Below, piece after piece: positions 7,794 to 14,479 of a stretch of 35,020 bases of DNA (positions are counted from its first letter, which is position 1; the number at the start of each line of letters is the position of its first letter). Below the pieces are notes generated by a model that worked only from the letters and a program-made list of their open reading frames with translations, searched no databases and was not told the origin of the DNA. This DNA is from CAZZGX01 sp964653715 (GTDB lineage: Bacteria > Patescibacteriota > Minisyncoccia > Ryanbacterales > GWA2-47-10b), in contig CAZZGX010000024.1 of the NCBI GenBank assembly GCA_964653715.1, forward strand, positions 1 to 35,020. The letters are read 5' to 3'. A program made the position numbers and the translations under genes.

Positions 7794-8141
7794 CTATTGT
7801 AACTCAAAAGCTATGAGACCGTGTTTTTTAATCTTTTCTCGATAGCCAGGGAAACTATAGTATACTTTTCGCAATTCGGTTTCGTCATTGGCACCGGGAA
7901 TTATCTCATTGACAGTATAATTTCCCAGCAGAGTCCTAATGCTTTTGAAAGTTTTTACTTTCTTGATCGTTTTCTCAAATTTCTGTGTATCACAAATTAG
8001 CCGCACTTTGTCTCCCGTTCTAATCCCCCGATATCGTTTGGTCGCAGCCCGTGTTTCCACTTTCTTTTTACCGTTCTTAATGGCATTAAAAATATCACGA
8101 TTTACTGCCCCGAATCTTAATATATGTATTTTACCTTCCAT
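7794..8141 (-). CDS. ASCH-domain protein
   Basis: This protein of about 115 residues has an ASCH fold (RNA-binding, PUA-like): KIHILRF at the start, IKNGKKKVETRA (21-32; the GKK-hE-R signature), GDKVRL (43-48), then a core ending in YYSFPGYREKIKKHGLIAFEL. ASCH proteins bind RNA or modified nucleosides and some act in translation-linked roles, but the substrate here is unknown. Start choice is open. ATG 8141 fits the domain best. ATG 8201 or GTG 8213 would add about 20 basic residues and overlap the upstream gene by 28 to 40 bases. None has a clear Shine-Dalgarno site. It is the 3' member of an AT-rich run of accessory genes. Confidence 0.8.
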   Translation of the reverse strand: MEGKIHILRFGAVNRDIFNAIKNGKKKVETRAATKRYRGIRTGDKVRLICDTQKFEKTIKKVKTFKSIRTLLGNYTVNEIIPGANDETELRKVYYSFPGYREKIKKHGLIAFELQ

Positions 8142-8173
8142 GACATTTTTTGATGTGCGATACGAATGGGAAA

Positions 8174-8734
8174 CTATATTTCTAATTTTAATTTCGGCCA
8201 TTTTTCTAGCCACTTTTTCTTTTGCATTCTTTCAACAACAACATTTTTAACATTGCCTTCATCGATAAATGCTGGGCTTGGCCGGACAATTAGATTCACC
8301 AGATCTCCTATTCCGTACGGCGCTATTAACTTTAACTTTTCGTTTTCTGTTTTCACACCAATGCATGTTGCTGTCTCTGGCCACTTTGAAACAGCATCTT
8401 CAGAAGAAGTATACGGCGGCGGTTTGATTGTATACCATTTGTGAGCATGCGCTTCGTTGATAACTTCCCAATTCAAACCAGTTTTTGTTTTAAGCTCTTC
8501 AGATAATTTCTCGTCAGCGTTTTCATCATTACCATTTGGATCAAAGTACACTAAATCAATATCATTTGTATCTACATTTTCATTTTGGTGCCCATGCAGG
8601 TAATCCCAAACCTTATTCCTTACAAATCCTGCTCCTATTAACCAACCGGGAAGATTTAGCTTTTCTGCAGTATGTAGTATATCCATCATCCACTTATCCT
8701 TATTTATTAAATTAAGGATATCTTGCTCGGACAT
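8174..8734 (-). CDS. Nucleotidyltransferase-like protein (NTP_transf_6 / DUF925 family)
   Basis: This 186-residue protein shows the family marks GAGFVRNKVWDYLHG (34-48) and TNDIDLVYFD (56-65), where D58 and D60 match the nucleotidyltransferase DxD that binds metal. INEAHAHKWY and the conserved C-terminal region follow. These proteins are related to the polymerase-beta-like nucleotidyltransferase fold and occur singly in many bacteria. The acceptor molecule is unknown. Length is normal. The gene runs just ahead of the ASCH gene and has no obvious Shine-Dalgarno site. Confidence 0.85.
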   Translation of the reverse strand: MSEQDILNLINKDKWMMDILHTAEKLNLPGWLIGAGFVRNKVWDYLHGHQNENVDTNDIDLVYFDPNGNDENADEKLSEELKTKTGLNWEVINEAHAHKWYTIKPPPYTSSEDAVSKWPETATCIGVKTENEKLKLIAPYGIGDLVNLIVRPSPAFIDEGNVKNVVVERMQKKKWLEKWPKLKLEI

Positions 8735-8831
8735 AATTATTTCTTACTTGCCATCAATCTCTGATGCCCCTCCGTATTTACATCACCGCATTGTTTGATG
8801 TGCTGTATGAAAAGAAAAATTTTCGAATTTA

Positions 8832-9245
8832 TCAAAGTCGCTCCCCAACACTTGCAATTGCTCGACGTAAGTTATCGCCATACTGACTTTGAGGTAAATC
8901 GCCAATTCTACTTTTTGCTAAATCCAGAAAACGCTTAGCCTCCGACTTATTGCCTAGGCGTTCGTAAGACTGGCACACATTTAAATAAAGTGACGGGTAA
9001 AAACTTTTGACACTCTCGTTATTAACAGCATCGGCATAAGCTAGCGCTTCTTGATTCCAATAAAGCGTTTCCTCTGGGCTTTTTTGATGCCGAGCCACAT
9101 AATGTGCCGCCACGCATGCGTCAAAATCATTCTTACGCATTTCCCAAGCCTGCATATATAAATTCAACGCATCAACCAATTGACCTTTAGCTTCTACGGC
9201 CATTCCTTGTTCGCATAGTTCTACAACTTTGTTATGAGACTGCAT
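8832..9245 (-). CDS. TPR-like helical-repeat protein, unknown function
   Basis: This 137-residue protein is all helix with TPR-type repeats: residues about 8-36 (GMAVEAKGQLVDALNLYMQAWE), a central pair around AHYVARHQ and EALAYADAV, and a last repeat LNVCQSYERLGNKSEAKRFLDLA. There is no signal peptide and no catalytic motif, so it is probably a cytoplasmic protein-binding scaffold. Its partner is unknown. It lies in the run of small accessory genes between guaB and secA. Confidence 0.75.
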   Translation of the reverse strand: MQSHNKVVELCEQGMAVEAKGQLVDALNLYMQAWEMRKNDFDACVAAHYVARHQKSPEETLYWNQEALAYADAVNNESVKSFYPSLYLNVCQSYERLGNKSEAKRFLDLAKSRIGDLPQSQYGDNLRRAIASVGERL

Positions 9246-9280
9246 TTTTTAATGCGCTGTTTTGTTGGGAAAATTATTTA

Positions 9281-9619
9281 CTACTGTAATTTATCTCCAA
9301 GGTTTATAGTTGTTTTTGCGGGCGTAATAAGCACCCAGCCAGTATCAGCGGTATTTTTAAAACCGAGAGTGAGTACTTCTGAGGTAAGATCAGCGACTCT
9401 TTTCGGGAAGAAATTAACTACACAACAAACAAGCATACCTTCGAGTTCTTCTTTGGTGTGAGCTCCGACCGCCTGAACACTCGACACCTTAATACCAATT
9501 TCTTGACCAAAATCTATCTTTAGTTTAAAAGCTGGTTTTCTGGCTTCCGGAAAATCAGAAACTTCGATAATTTTTCCTGCCCGGATATCCACTTTTTCAA
9601 AATCTTCGTATGAAATCAT
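9281..9619 (-). CDS. csaA: CsaA-like tRNA-binding domain protein
   Basis: This 112-residue protein matches CsaA, a homodimeric OB-fold protein with export-chaperone activity and similarity to tRNA-binding domains of MetRS and PheRS. Signatures are FEKVDIRAGKI (7-17), ARKPAFKLKIDFG (26-38), IKVSSVQA (43-50), VVNFFPKR (67-74) and SEVLTLGF (80-87). Length is that of the family. The ATG is 11 bases after the stop of the GrpB-like gene. The word AGAAG lies upstream as a weak ribosome site. SecA, which CsaA is reported to assist in Bacillus, is encoded about 1 kb away, but no direct link can be shown here. Confidence 0.92.
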   Translation of the reverse strand: MISYEDFEKVDIRAGKIIEVSDFPEARKPAFKLKIDFGQEIGIKVSSVQAVGAHTKEELEGMLVCCVVNFFPKRVADLTSEVLTLGFKNTADTGWVLITPAKTTINLGDKLQ

Positions 9620-9630
9620 ATTTACTTCTA

Positions 9631-10089
9631 CTACTTTAGCTTTTTGAAAAATTGTTTTTTAGCTCTCCTGTATTCCCGCATACTTTTCCCCTCGTATTTG
9701 CGCTTTAGTCTATTATATCGTTTCAGCAACTTTGGGTCCCTTTTGAACAAACGTGTGTGTTTCGTAAAACCAATTACATCTTTAGGTGTGATAAGCTGCA
9801 AACCAAACTTTAACTTATCATTCTTGAAACTCGCAAAGTTCTCATCCCAGTTATTAAGCTGATTTGTTTTATAGATTCTTTTCAGCTTACGTACTGCCAT
9901 TTTAAAGTTTTCGCTTCGTACCATAACCAGAATGTCTAGATCGCCTTTTGTGATTGTATTCGGCAGCGAGGTACTGCCAATATGCTTCACTTTAGCAAGT
10001 GGCAGCAATTTTAAAATTCTTCTTTTTTGTTCGAAAAACAATTTTTCTATTTCCTTCTCAAATTCCTTTGCCAATTTAAACCGTACCAT
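9631..10089 (-). CDS. GrpB-like (UPF0157) nucleotidyltransferase-fold protein
   Basis: This 152-residue protein has the GrpB/UPF0157 marks KHIGSTSLPN (35-44) and KGDLDILV (48-55), where the GST and DxD of the nucleotidyltransferase fold are kept. The C-terminus (about 115-152) is strongly basic and helical. Family members occur alone or fused to dephospho-CoA kinase, and their activity is not settled. It lies between csaA and the toxin gene. Confidence 0.85.
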   Translation of the reverse strand: MVRFKLAKEFEKEIEKLFFEQKRRILKLLPLAKVKHIGSTSLPNTITKGDLDILVMVRSENFKMAVRKLKRIYKTNQLNNWDENFASFKNDKLKFGLQLITPKDVIGFTKHTRLFKRDPKLLKRYNRLKRKYEGKSMREYRRAKKQFFKKLK

Positions 10090-10133
10090 ATTGTTTCTTC
10101 GCTAAATTCTTTTGATGCTCCACGGTATTCAAA

Positions 10134-10400
10134 TTAGCTATAAATATCATGCGTGCCGACATCTAAAAATAAGACGCTATCATTTGTCAGGAAAATAAAT
10201 TTAATTCTATACTTATGCGTAATTGAAAACGCCCACACTTCTCTATCTACACCGTGAAGTTTGTGAGTGTCTAAACGAGCGTCAAATGAATTAGCACGAA
10301 AAATGACTTCGCGTCGTTTCGCTTGTTCTTTAATTGCTCGAGGGAGTTTCCTATAAGATTTTGCAAATCTATTCGTGACAGCAACCTTAGCAATATGCAT
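10134..10400 (-). CDS. RelE/YafQ-type mRNA interferase toxin
   Basis: This 88-residue protein has the compact RelE fold pattern: an N-terminal strand, helix FAKSYRKLPRAIKEQAKRR, LDTHKLHG (44-51), then strands VWAFSITHKYRIKFIF and VLFLDVGTHDIY. In the YafQ/ParE/RelE superfamily a basic patch and a C-terminal His/Tyr act on mRNA in the ribosomal A site. The R65-I-K pair and H84 are candidates here. The antitoxin gene lies directly upstream with 5 bases between them, the usual antitoxin-then-toxin order. It could be ParE-like instead. Confidence 0.85.
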   Translation of the reverse strand: MHIAKVAVTNRFAKSYRKLPRAIKEQAKRREVIFRANSFDARLDTHKLHGVDREVWAFSITHKYRIKFIFLTNDSVLFLDVGTHDIYS

Positions 10401-10405
10401 GATTG

Positions 10406-10624
10406 CTAACCGAGATCAGATAAAGACTTGATTGCCCTAGTCTTCCCCCGATAATGTTCTTGCAATCCACTAGCAACAAGCGAATCGAGCTTTTTTGCTT
10501 CATTGCCGTGTACGTAGTAAGTTGGCGCTGCCTGTTTTATCAGTTTCTGATATTCTTTTATGGGTAAAATAACAACACCTCCCTGTCTTTCAATTTTTGT
10601 TTTAGGAATAGAAATGAATGCCAT
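10406..10624 (-). CDS. Antitoxin of a type II toxin-antitoxin pair
   Basis: This 72-residue protein contains VVILPIKEYQKLIKQ (17-31), a pattern of small Phd/RelB-type antitoxins that fold into a DNA-binding N-terminal part, followed by a C-terminal tail (LQEHYRGKTRAIKSLSDLG) likely to wrap the toxin. A Shine-Dalgarno-like AAGG lies just upstream of the ATG. Its promoter carries a palindrome between -35 and -10, suitable for autorepression by the antitoxin or the complex. The exact antitoxin family is not certain. Confidence 0.8.
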   Translation of the reverse strand: MAFISIPKTKIERQGGVVILPIKEYQKLIKQAAPTYYVHGNEAKKLDSLVASGLQEHYRGKTRAIKSLSDLG

Positions 10625-10633
10625 GATACCTTA

Positions 10634-10662
10634 ATCGTATAGTTCTCGGAACATACTGTCAA
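10634..10662 (-). promoter_or_regulatory. Toxin-antitoxin promoter with internal operator palindrome
   Basis: A perfect TTGACA (10657-10662) and TACGAT (10634-10639) are 17 bases apart on the minus strand. Between them GTTC-TCG-GAAC (10642-10652) forms an 11-base palindrome, where a bound antitoxin would block RNA polymerase. Confidence 0.65.
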
Positions 10663-10695
10663 CATTAAGTATAATGGTTGGATTTTTTGATTTTT

Positions 10696-13281
10696 CTACA
10701 CTCCGTGACATTTCTTATACTTCTTACCACTCCCGCATGGGCAGGGGTCGTTACGACCAATTTTGTCGCCTGTGGCATTTTTGATAACGCGATCGGCGAC
10801 TGTTTTTTGCTCATTGGTAATCATTTTTGTCTCACGCGCGGCAAGCGGGATACTTACGCCGATTTTGAAAATATTTTCAGTAAAAATATTGATCAGGTTG
10901 TCGTTAAAGGTTTTATAGAGTCGAAACGCCTCATTTTTATATTCAACCAACGGATCGCGCTGGCCATAGGCCCGAAGCCCCACGGAGGAACGCGTGTACT
11001 CCATAACCTCCAAATGATCGCGCCACATCATATCGATAATCTGAAGAAACAAAACCCGGGCGTTTCGCAAAAACTGTGCCCGATCTTTTGCCACTCTATT
11101 TTGAAACTCCTCCTTAAGCACCGTTCGGATCGCGTCCTCCGTCTCCCGTTCCCCAGAAAAATCAATGCTCTCGGGACTTTTACCCAAAAGAGTGCCGAGC
11201 ATTTTTTTGATCTCCTCCTCCTCTTCTCCCGCGCCCGCCACTCTTTGGCCAAATCCATCGAGGATCTCGAGTATCTTTTTCTCAACCGCATCCTCATCCG
11301 CAAAAAGCATCTCGCGACGCATGCGATACACCGAATTTCTTTGCTTTGAGAGAACGTCATCATAATCAAGTAAATGTTTGCGCGAATCGAAATGCAACCC
11401 TTCGATTTTCCCCTGCGCCTGCTCAAGCGCGCGCGACACCAGCCGCGCCTCAATCGGCTCGTCTTCCGGAATGCCAAGGCGCCCCATCAGACTTTTGACG
11501 CGGTCTGACGCGAAAATGCGCAAGAGATCGTCTTCAAGCGAAAGAAAAAAACATGACTCGCCCGGATCCCCTTGCCGGCCCGAGCGCCCTCGGAGCTGAT
11601 TGTCGATACGTCGCGCCTCATGCCGCTCGGTTCCCAAAACAAAAAGCCCGCCGACGGTTTTGACTTCCTCGGCTTGGGCGAGGTCGAGCGGATTGCCGCC
11701 TAATATAATATCAACTCCGCGACCCGCGATGTTTGTGGCAATGGTGACAGCGCCTTTGCGCCCGGCTTGCGCGGTAATTTCGGCTTCTTGTTCGTGATTT
11801 TTGGCATTCAATACGTTGTAGGGAACTCCCGCTTGCGAAAGATACCGCGAAAGCTTTTCGTTTTTTTCGATGGACGCGGTACCCAGCAAGACCGGCTGGC
11901 CTTTCGTATGCCGCTCTTTGACCTCTCGGGCCACCGCCAAAAATTTTCCGTGTTCGGTCTGATAAATGCGATCAGGATGATCGCGTCGGATCATCGGCTG
12001 ATGCGTAGAAACGCTCACCACATCAAGATTGTATACTTTGTGAAATTCTTCCGCGGATGTTTCCGCGGTACCCGTCATCCCCGAGAGTTTTTCATACATC
12101 CGAAAATAATTTTGAAACGTAATCGTGGCAAGGGTGCGCGATTCTTTTTGAATAGAAACATTCTCTTTTGCCTCAACCGCCTGGTGGAGCCCGTCAGACC
12201 AACGTCTGCCGGGCATAAGGCGCCCCGTAAACTCGTCAACAATAGTAACGGCGCCGTCGCGCACCACATAGTGCCTGTCTTTTTGAAACAAGGCTTCCGC
12301 TCGGAGCGCCTGCTCAAGATGCCGGACGTATCGTACACCGCGCTCCGAATAAATGTCGGAGATGCCGAGCAACTTTTCTACCTTGGAAATCCCTTCGTCT
12401 TTGACAAGTGCCGCACGCATTTTCTCATCCACCGTATAATCCGTATCCTTTTTTAACTTTGGCGCGATCCCCGCGAAAACCTTGTAGAGATCTTCGGCTT
12501 CCTCGTCAGGCGCTGAAATAATGAGAGGAGTGCGCGCCTCATCGATTAAAATCGAGTCCACCTCGTCCACAATCGCGAAATAATGATTTTCTTGGCGAAT
12601 CTGATTTTTTTCAATTTCCAAATTGTCGCGGAGCCAGTCAAAACCATATTCGTTGTTTGTCCCATATGTAATATCCGCCTGATACGCCTCGCGGCGGCTT
12701 ACCGTTTTTAAAAACTCGTGGACAACCTTAAAACTTCCGAGCTCATCGCGTTTTTTATCCTCTACGCTCCCTTCTTGAAAGTGTGGATCGTAGAGGTAGG
12801 AAGCGTCATGATTGATGCAGCCCACGTGAAAACCCAAAAAGTGATAGATCTCTCCCATCCACACGGCATCGCGGCGCGCCAAATAGTCGTTTACCGTAAT
12901 CACATGCACTCCCCGCCCCATAATGGCGTTGAGCGCGGCCGGCAAGGTCGCAGCAAGCGTCTTACCCTCTCCTGTTCGCATCTCAGCGATTTTTCCTTCG
13001 TGGAGTGCCATTCCACCCACGAGCTGAACATCAAAGTGGCGTTTGCCAGATGTGCGGCGTGAGGCCTCGCGAACCATCGCAAAAACATCCGGAAGAATTT
13101 TATTTAAAAAATCGGAATTCTTGTCGGGTTCATTCTTGAACTCGACAATCGCGGCGCGCATCTCTTCATCGGTCATTTTTTGGTAGCGCGCCTCGAGCGC
13201 GTTGATCTCTTCAACGCGGTCTGAATATTTCTTTACCGTGCGAGAGCCCGCATCGCCAAAGATACCCTTTAAAATCGACAT
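10696..13281 (-). CDS. secA: Protein translocase ATPase SecA
   Basis: This 861-residue motor drives preproteins through SecYEG at the cytoplasmic membrane. Seen in order: the N-terminal helix, DVQLVGG (84-90), Walker A MRTGEGKT (101-108), the VNDYLARRD motif, ITYGTNNEYGFDWLRDN, DEVDSILIDEARTPL (239-253), the preprotein cross-linking domain, NBD2 with IATNIAGRGVDI and QLRGRSGRQGDPG, the helical scaffold, and a C-terminal SEC-C zinc motif (C847, C849, C858, H859). The protein is full length. The ATG at 13281 lies 8 bases after a TATACT box and has no Shine-Dalgarno site. The promoter overlaps the end of hpf. A 223-codon open frame on the other strand at its 3' end is only a shadow. Confidence 0.98.
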   Translation of the reverse strand: MSILKGIFGDAGSRTVKKYSDRVEEINALEARYQKMTDEEMRAAIVEFKNEPDKNSDFLNKILPDVFAMVREASRRTSGKRHFDVQLVGGMALHEGKIAEMRTGEGKTLAATLPAALNAIMGRGVHVITVNDYLARRDAVWMGEIYHFLGFHVGCINHDASYLYDPHFQEGSVEDKKRDELGSFKVVHEFLKTVSRREAYQADITYGTNNEYGFDWLRDNLEIEKNQIRQENHYFAIVDEVDSILIDEARTPLIISAPDEEAEDLYKVFAGIAPKLKKDTDYTVDEKMRAALVKDEGISKVEKLLGISDIYSERGVRYVRHLEQALRAEALFQKDRHYVVRDGAVTIVDEFTGRLMPGRRWSDGLHQAVEAKENVSIQKESRTLATITFQNYFRMYEKLSGMTGTAETSAEEFHKVYNLDVVSVSTHQPMIRRDHPDRIYQTEHGKFLAVAREVKERHTKGQPVLLGTASIEKNEKLSRYLSQAGVPYNVLNAKNHEQEAEITAQAGRKGAVTIATNIAGRGVDIILGGNPLDLAQAEEVKTVGGLFVLGTERHEARRIDNQLRGRSGRQGDPGESCFFLSLEDDLLRIFASDRVKSLMGRLGIPEDEPIEARLVSRALEQAQGKIEGLHFDSRKHLLDYDDVLSKQRNSVYRMRREMLFADEDAVEKKILEILDGFGQRVAGAGEEEEEIKKMLGTLLGKSPESIDFSGERETEDAIRTVLKEEFQNRVAKDRAQFLRNARVLFLQIIDMMWRDHLEVMEYTRSSVGLRAYGQRDPLVEYKNEAFRLYKTFNDNLINIFTENIFKIGVSIPLAARETKMITNEQKTVADRVIKNATGDKIGRNDPCPCGSGKKYKKCHGV

Positions 13282-13289
13282 AGTACTTT

Positions 13290-13318
13290 AGTATACGCCG
13301 AAATCGTCTTTTTTTAAA
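13290..13318 (-). promoter_or_regulatory. secA promoter giving a leaderless mRNA
   Basis: TTTAAA (13313-13318) and TATACT (13290-13295) are 17 bases apart on the minus strand. Eight bases follow before the ATG at 13281, so the transcript should start at or within two bases of the start codon. Confidence 0.6.
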
Positions 13319-13327
13319 GATGAGAAA

Positions 13328-13687
13328 TTATATGTTGCCACCGCGAAGCCGCTTCTTGAGCGTGCGCGCTCCGCGGCGCTCTTTTTCTCTGGTACGCCCC
13401 TTAAATTGTTTTACTTCGCGCTGGAGTTCTTCTTCCAAAAGATCAATCGCCTCGTATGGCTTTTCACCGTCGGCTTCAGCACGAAGCATTTTTTTCCCAA
13501 ACGACAAGTTTGCTTCAACGCGCCAGATATTACCTTTGCGATGGTGATGACTCTTTTGCTTAAACTCAATTTCGAGAAGCGGAAGATTTTGCCCGTTTTT
13601 TTGAAAGAGCTTTTCGATCGTGCGAACTAATTTTTCTTCAATATAGCTTTTGAGCGCCGGTGGAACGCCCTTGAGAACGACGCGCAT
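13328..13687 (-). CDS. hpf: Short hibernation-promoting factor / RaiA-like ribosome inhibitor
   Basis: This 119-residue protein has the HPF/RaiA fold order: beta strand MRVVLKGVPP, helix ALKSYIEEKLVRTIEKLF, strands LLEIEFKQKSHHH and IWRVEANLSFGKKMLRAEADG, and helix PYEAIDLLEEELQREVKQFK. A very basic C-terminal tail follows (about 95-119, rich in R/K). HPF-type proteins bind the 30S decoding centre and silence idle ribosomes. It is the short form, without the long-HPF dimerisation domain. The ATG at 13687 is chosen over a longer upstream frame because it begins at the first conserved strand and lies one base past the stop of the arginine decarboxylase gene, so translation is likely coupled. 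Confidence 0.85.
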   Translation of the reverse strand: MRVVLKGVPPALKSYIEEKLVRTIEKLFQKNGQNLPLLEIEFKQKSHHHRKGNIWRVEANLSFGKKMLRAEADGEKPYEAIDLLEEELQREVKQFKGRTREKERRGARTLKKRLRGGNI

Positions 13688-13688
13688 A

Positions 13689-14231
13689 CTATGAGACAAA
13701 CACGGCTGCCGCAAGCACCGTAGTCCAAAGACCTTCTTTATTGCCGATCGCCGATTGAGTAATATTCGTAGTTTTAATAATCTTACCGCTCGCCTTGTAA
13801 ATCTGCTCGCGCTCGTCCCAGGCAGCAGTCGGATCAAACTCAAGCCCTAGGGTTGTAGCGAGCATGCTTGCCGCTAAATCCTCGGCATATTCGCCCGCCT
13901 TCTCTTCGGTTTCCCCAAATGATTTATGTTCGGAAAGATATCCGTACTGATTGTTGTCAGCAGGCAATGCCAAACCCACCGAAGCCGCCATCAAACGATT
14001 GGGCTCGTTTGATCGAACTTGATACATCACGCAAAAAACAACTTCTCCGGGCGTCAAATCTTGTAACCCCTGGGCACGCGAGACAATTTTACACCCGGGC
14101 GGATAAATCGAAGAAACCGTGACCAAATTGAACTTTTCAATTCCTGCGTCGCGAAGAGCCATCTCAAATGATCCAAGCTCTTCCCGATGACGGCCGACTC
14201 CTTTGGTAAAAAAAACTTTTGTTGGCACCAT
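13689..14231 (-). CDS. pdaD: Pyruvoyl-dependent arginine decarboxylase
   Basis: This 180-residue proenzyme belongs to the PvlArgDC family, which decarboxylates arginine to agmatine. It has VFFTKGVGRHREELGSFEMA at the N-terminus and NLVTVSSIYPPGC (35-47). The proenzyme should cut itself between S40 and S41, with S41 becoming the pyruvoyl group. Conserved EVVFCVMYQVRSNEP and the C-terminal FDPTAAWDERE region follow. Length is normal. The gene has no Shine-Dalgarno site. An extended -10 (TGC-TATAGT) ends 7 bases before the ATG, and a strong terminator with an upstream Lys/Arg-rich ORF precedes it. It is translationally close to hpf. Agmatine could feed polyamines or acid resistance, but no later pathway gene is in the window. 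Confidence 0.92.
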   Translation of the reverse strand: MVPTKVFFTKGVGRHREELGSFEMALRDAGIEKFNLVTVSSIYPPGCKIVSRAQGLQDLTPGEVVFCVMYQVRSNEPNRLMAASVGLALPADNNQYGYLSEHKSFGETEEKAGEYAEDLAASMLATTLGLEFDPTAAWDEREQIYKASGKIIKTTNITQSAIGNKEGLWTTVLAAAVFVS

Positions 14232-14238
14232 ACAGATT

Positions 14239-14247
14239 ACTATAGCA
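14239..14247 (-). promoter_or_regulatory. Extended -10 promoter directly before the arginine decarboxylase gene
   Basis: TGC followed by TATAGT (14239-14244) reads on the minus strand, with 7 bases to the ATG at 14231. No -35 is possible in the terminator T tract behind it. A leaderless transcript is predicted if this promoter is used. Confidence 0.45.
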
Positions 14248-14261
14248 AACGTAAAAAAAAG

Positions 14262-14285
14262 AAAAAGCCCCGCGAGGGGCTTTTT
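14262..14285 (-). terminator. Strong terminator or attenuator between the 13-codon ORF and arginine decarboxylase
   Basis: A perfect 10-bp stem (AAAAAGCCCC 14262-14271 with GGGGCTTTTT 14276-14285) closes a 4-base loop. On the minus strand it runs into a tract of eight T (14253-14260). It sits 30 bases upstream of the decarboxylase ATG. Confidence 0.88.
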
Positions 14286-14287
14286 CG

Positions 14288-14311
14288 GAAGAGAAATACT
14301 ATCTTCTCTTC
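14288..14311 (-). promoter_or_regulatory. Hairpin spanning the end of the 13-codon ORF
   Basis: An 8-bp perfect stem (GAAGAGAA at 14288-14295 with TTCTCTTC at 14304-14311, plus-strand reading) encloses an 8-base loop containing the TAG stop. It ends 2 bases before the terminator stem. A ribosome on the last Lys/Arg codons would melt it. Confidence 0.5.
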
Positions 14312-14340
14312 TTTTTCTTTGCTACCTTTTTCTTTGCCAT
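14299..14340 (-). CDS. 13-residue Lys/Arg-rich peptide ORF, possible leader peptide
   Basis: An ATG at 14340 opens a frame of 13 codons encoding MAKKKVAKKKKRR, with 7 Lys and two tandem AGA Arg codons before TAG. It is preceded by AGAG about 11 bases upstream and by a promoter at 14405-14433. It is followed at once by a hairpin and a strong terminator. It therefore forms its own short transcription unit of about 140 bases directly in front of the arginine decarboxylase gene. It could be a leader peptide of an attenuator sensing arginine, lysine or polyamines. It could also be a free micro-protein binding nucleic acid, or the RNA itself may be functional. Nothing in the sequence proves that it is translated. 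Confidence 0.45.
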   Translation of the reverse strand: MAKKKVAKKKKRR

Positions 14341-14404
14341 CGTGATTTTTCTCTAGAGTGTTGGATGATAATCGACCTTGAGTACTCGCTTAACGACTAT
14401 TTCT

Positions 14405-14433
14405 ATTATCAAGTATAAAGAGAGTATCTACAA
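14405..14433 (-). promoter_or_regulatory. Promoter of the 13-codon ORF transcript
   Basis: TTGTAG (14428-14433) and GATAAT (14405-14410) are 17 bases apart on the minus strand. Transcription should start near 14398, about 58 bases before the small ORF. Confidence 0.5.
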
Positions 14434-14479
14434 TAAAAAAAACAAAAACTGTGGATAACTTTGTTGGAAAAAATATTTT

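Noticed and set aside
7794..10624. Insertion sequence or prophage remnant as the source of the accessory block
   Set aside because: No transposase, integrase, terminal inverted repeats or target duplications are visible.
10678..11349. 223-codon open frame on the plus strand over the 3' end of secA
   Set aside because: It is entirely antisense to well-conserved SecA sequence, has no family motif and no promoter or ribosome site. Long shadow frames are common opposite such coding sequence.
13688..13843. N-terminal extension of hpf up to 13843
   Set aside because: The extra residues lie inside the arginine decarboxylase gene in another frame and do not fit the HPF fold. The ATG at 13687 is the natural start.
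14450..14458. DnaA-box-like TGTGGATAA next to an A/T-rich stretch near murB, also at 24482-24490 and as TTATCCACA at 911-919
   Set aside because: The three matches are single and far apart, and no cluster, dnaA or dnaN gene is present. I do not claim an origin here.
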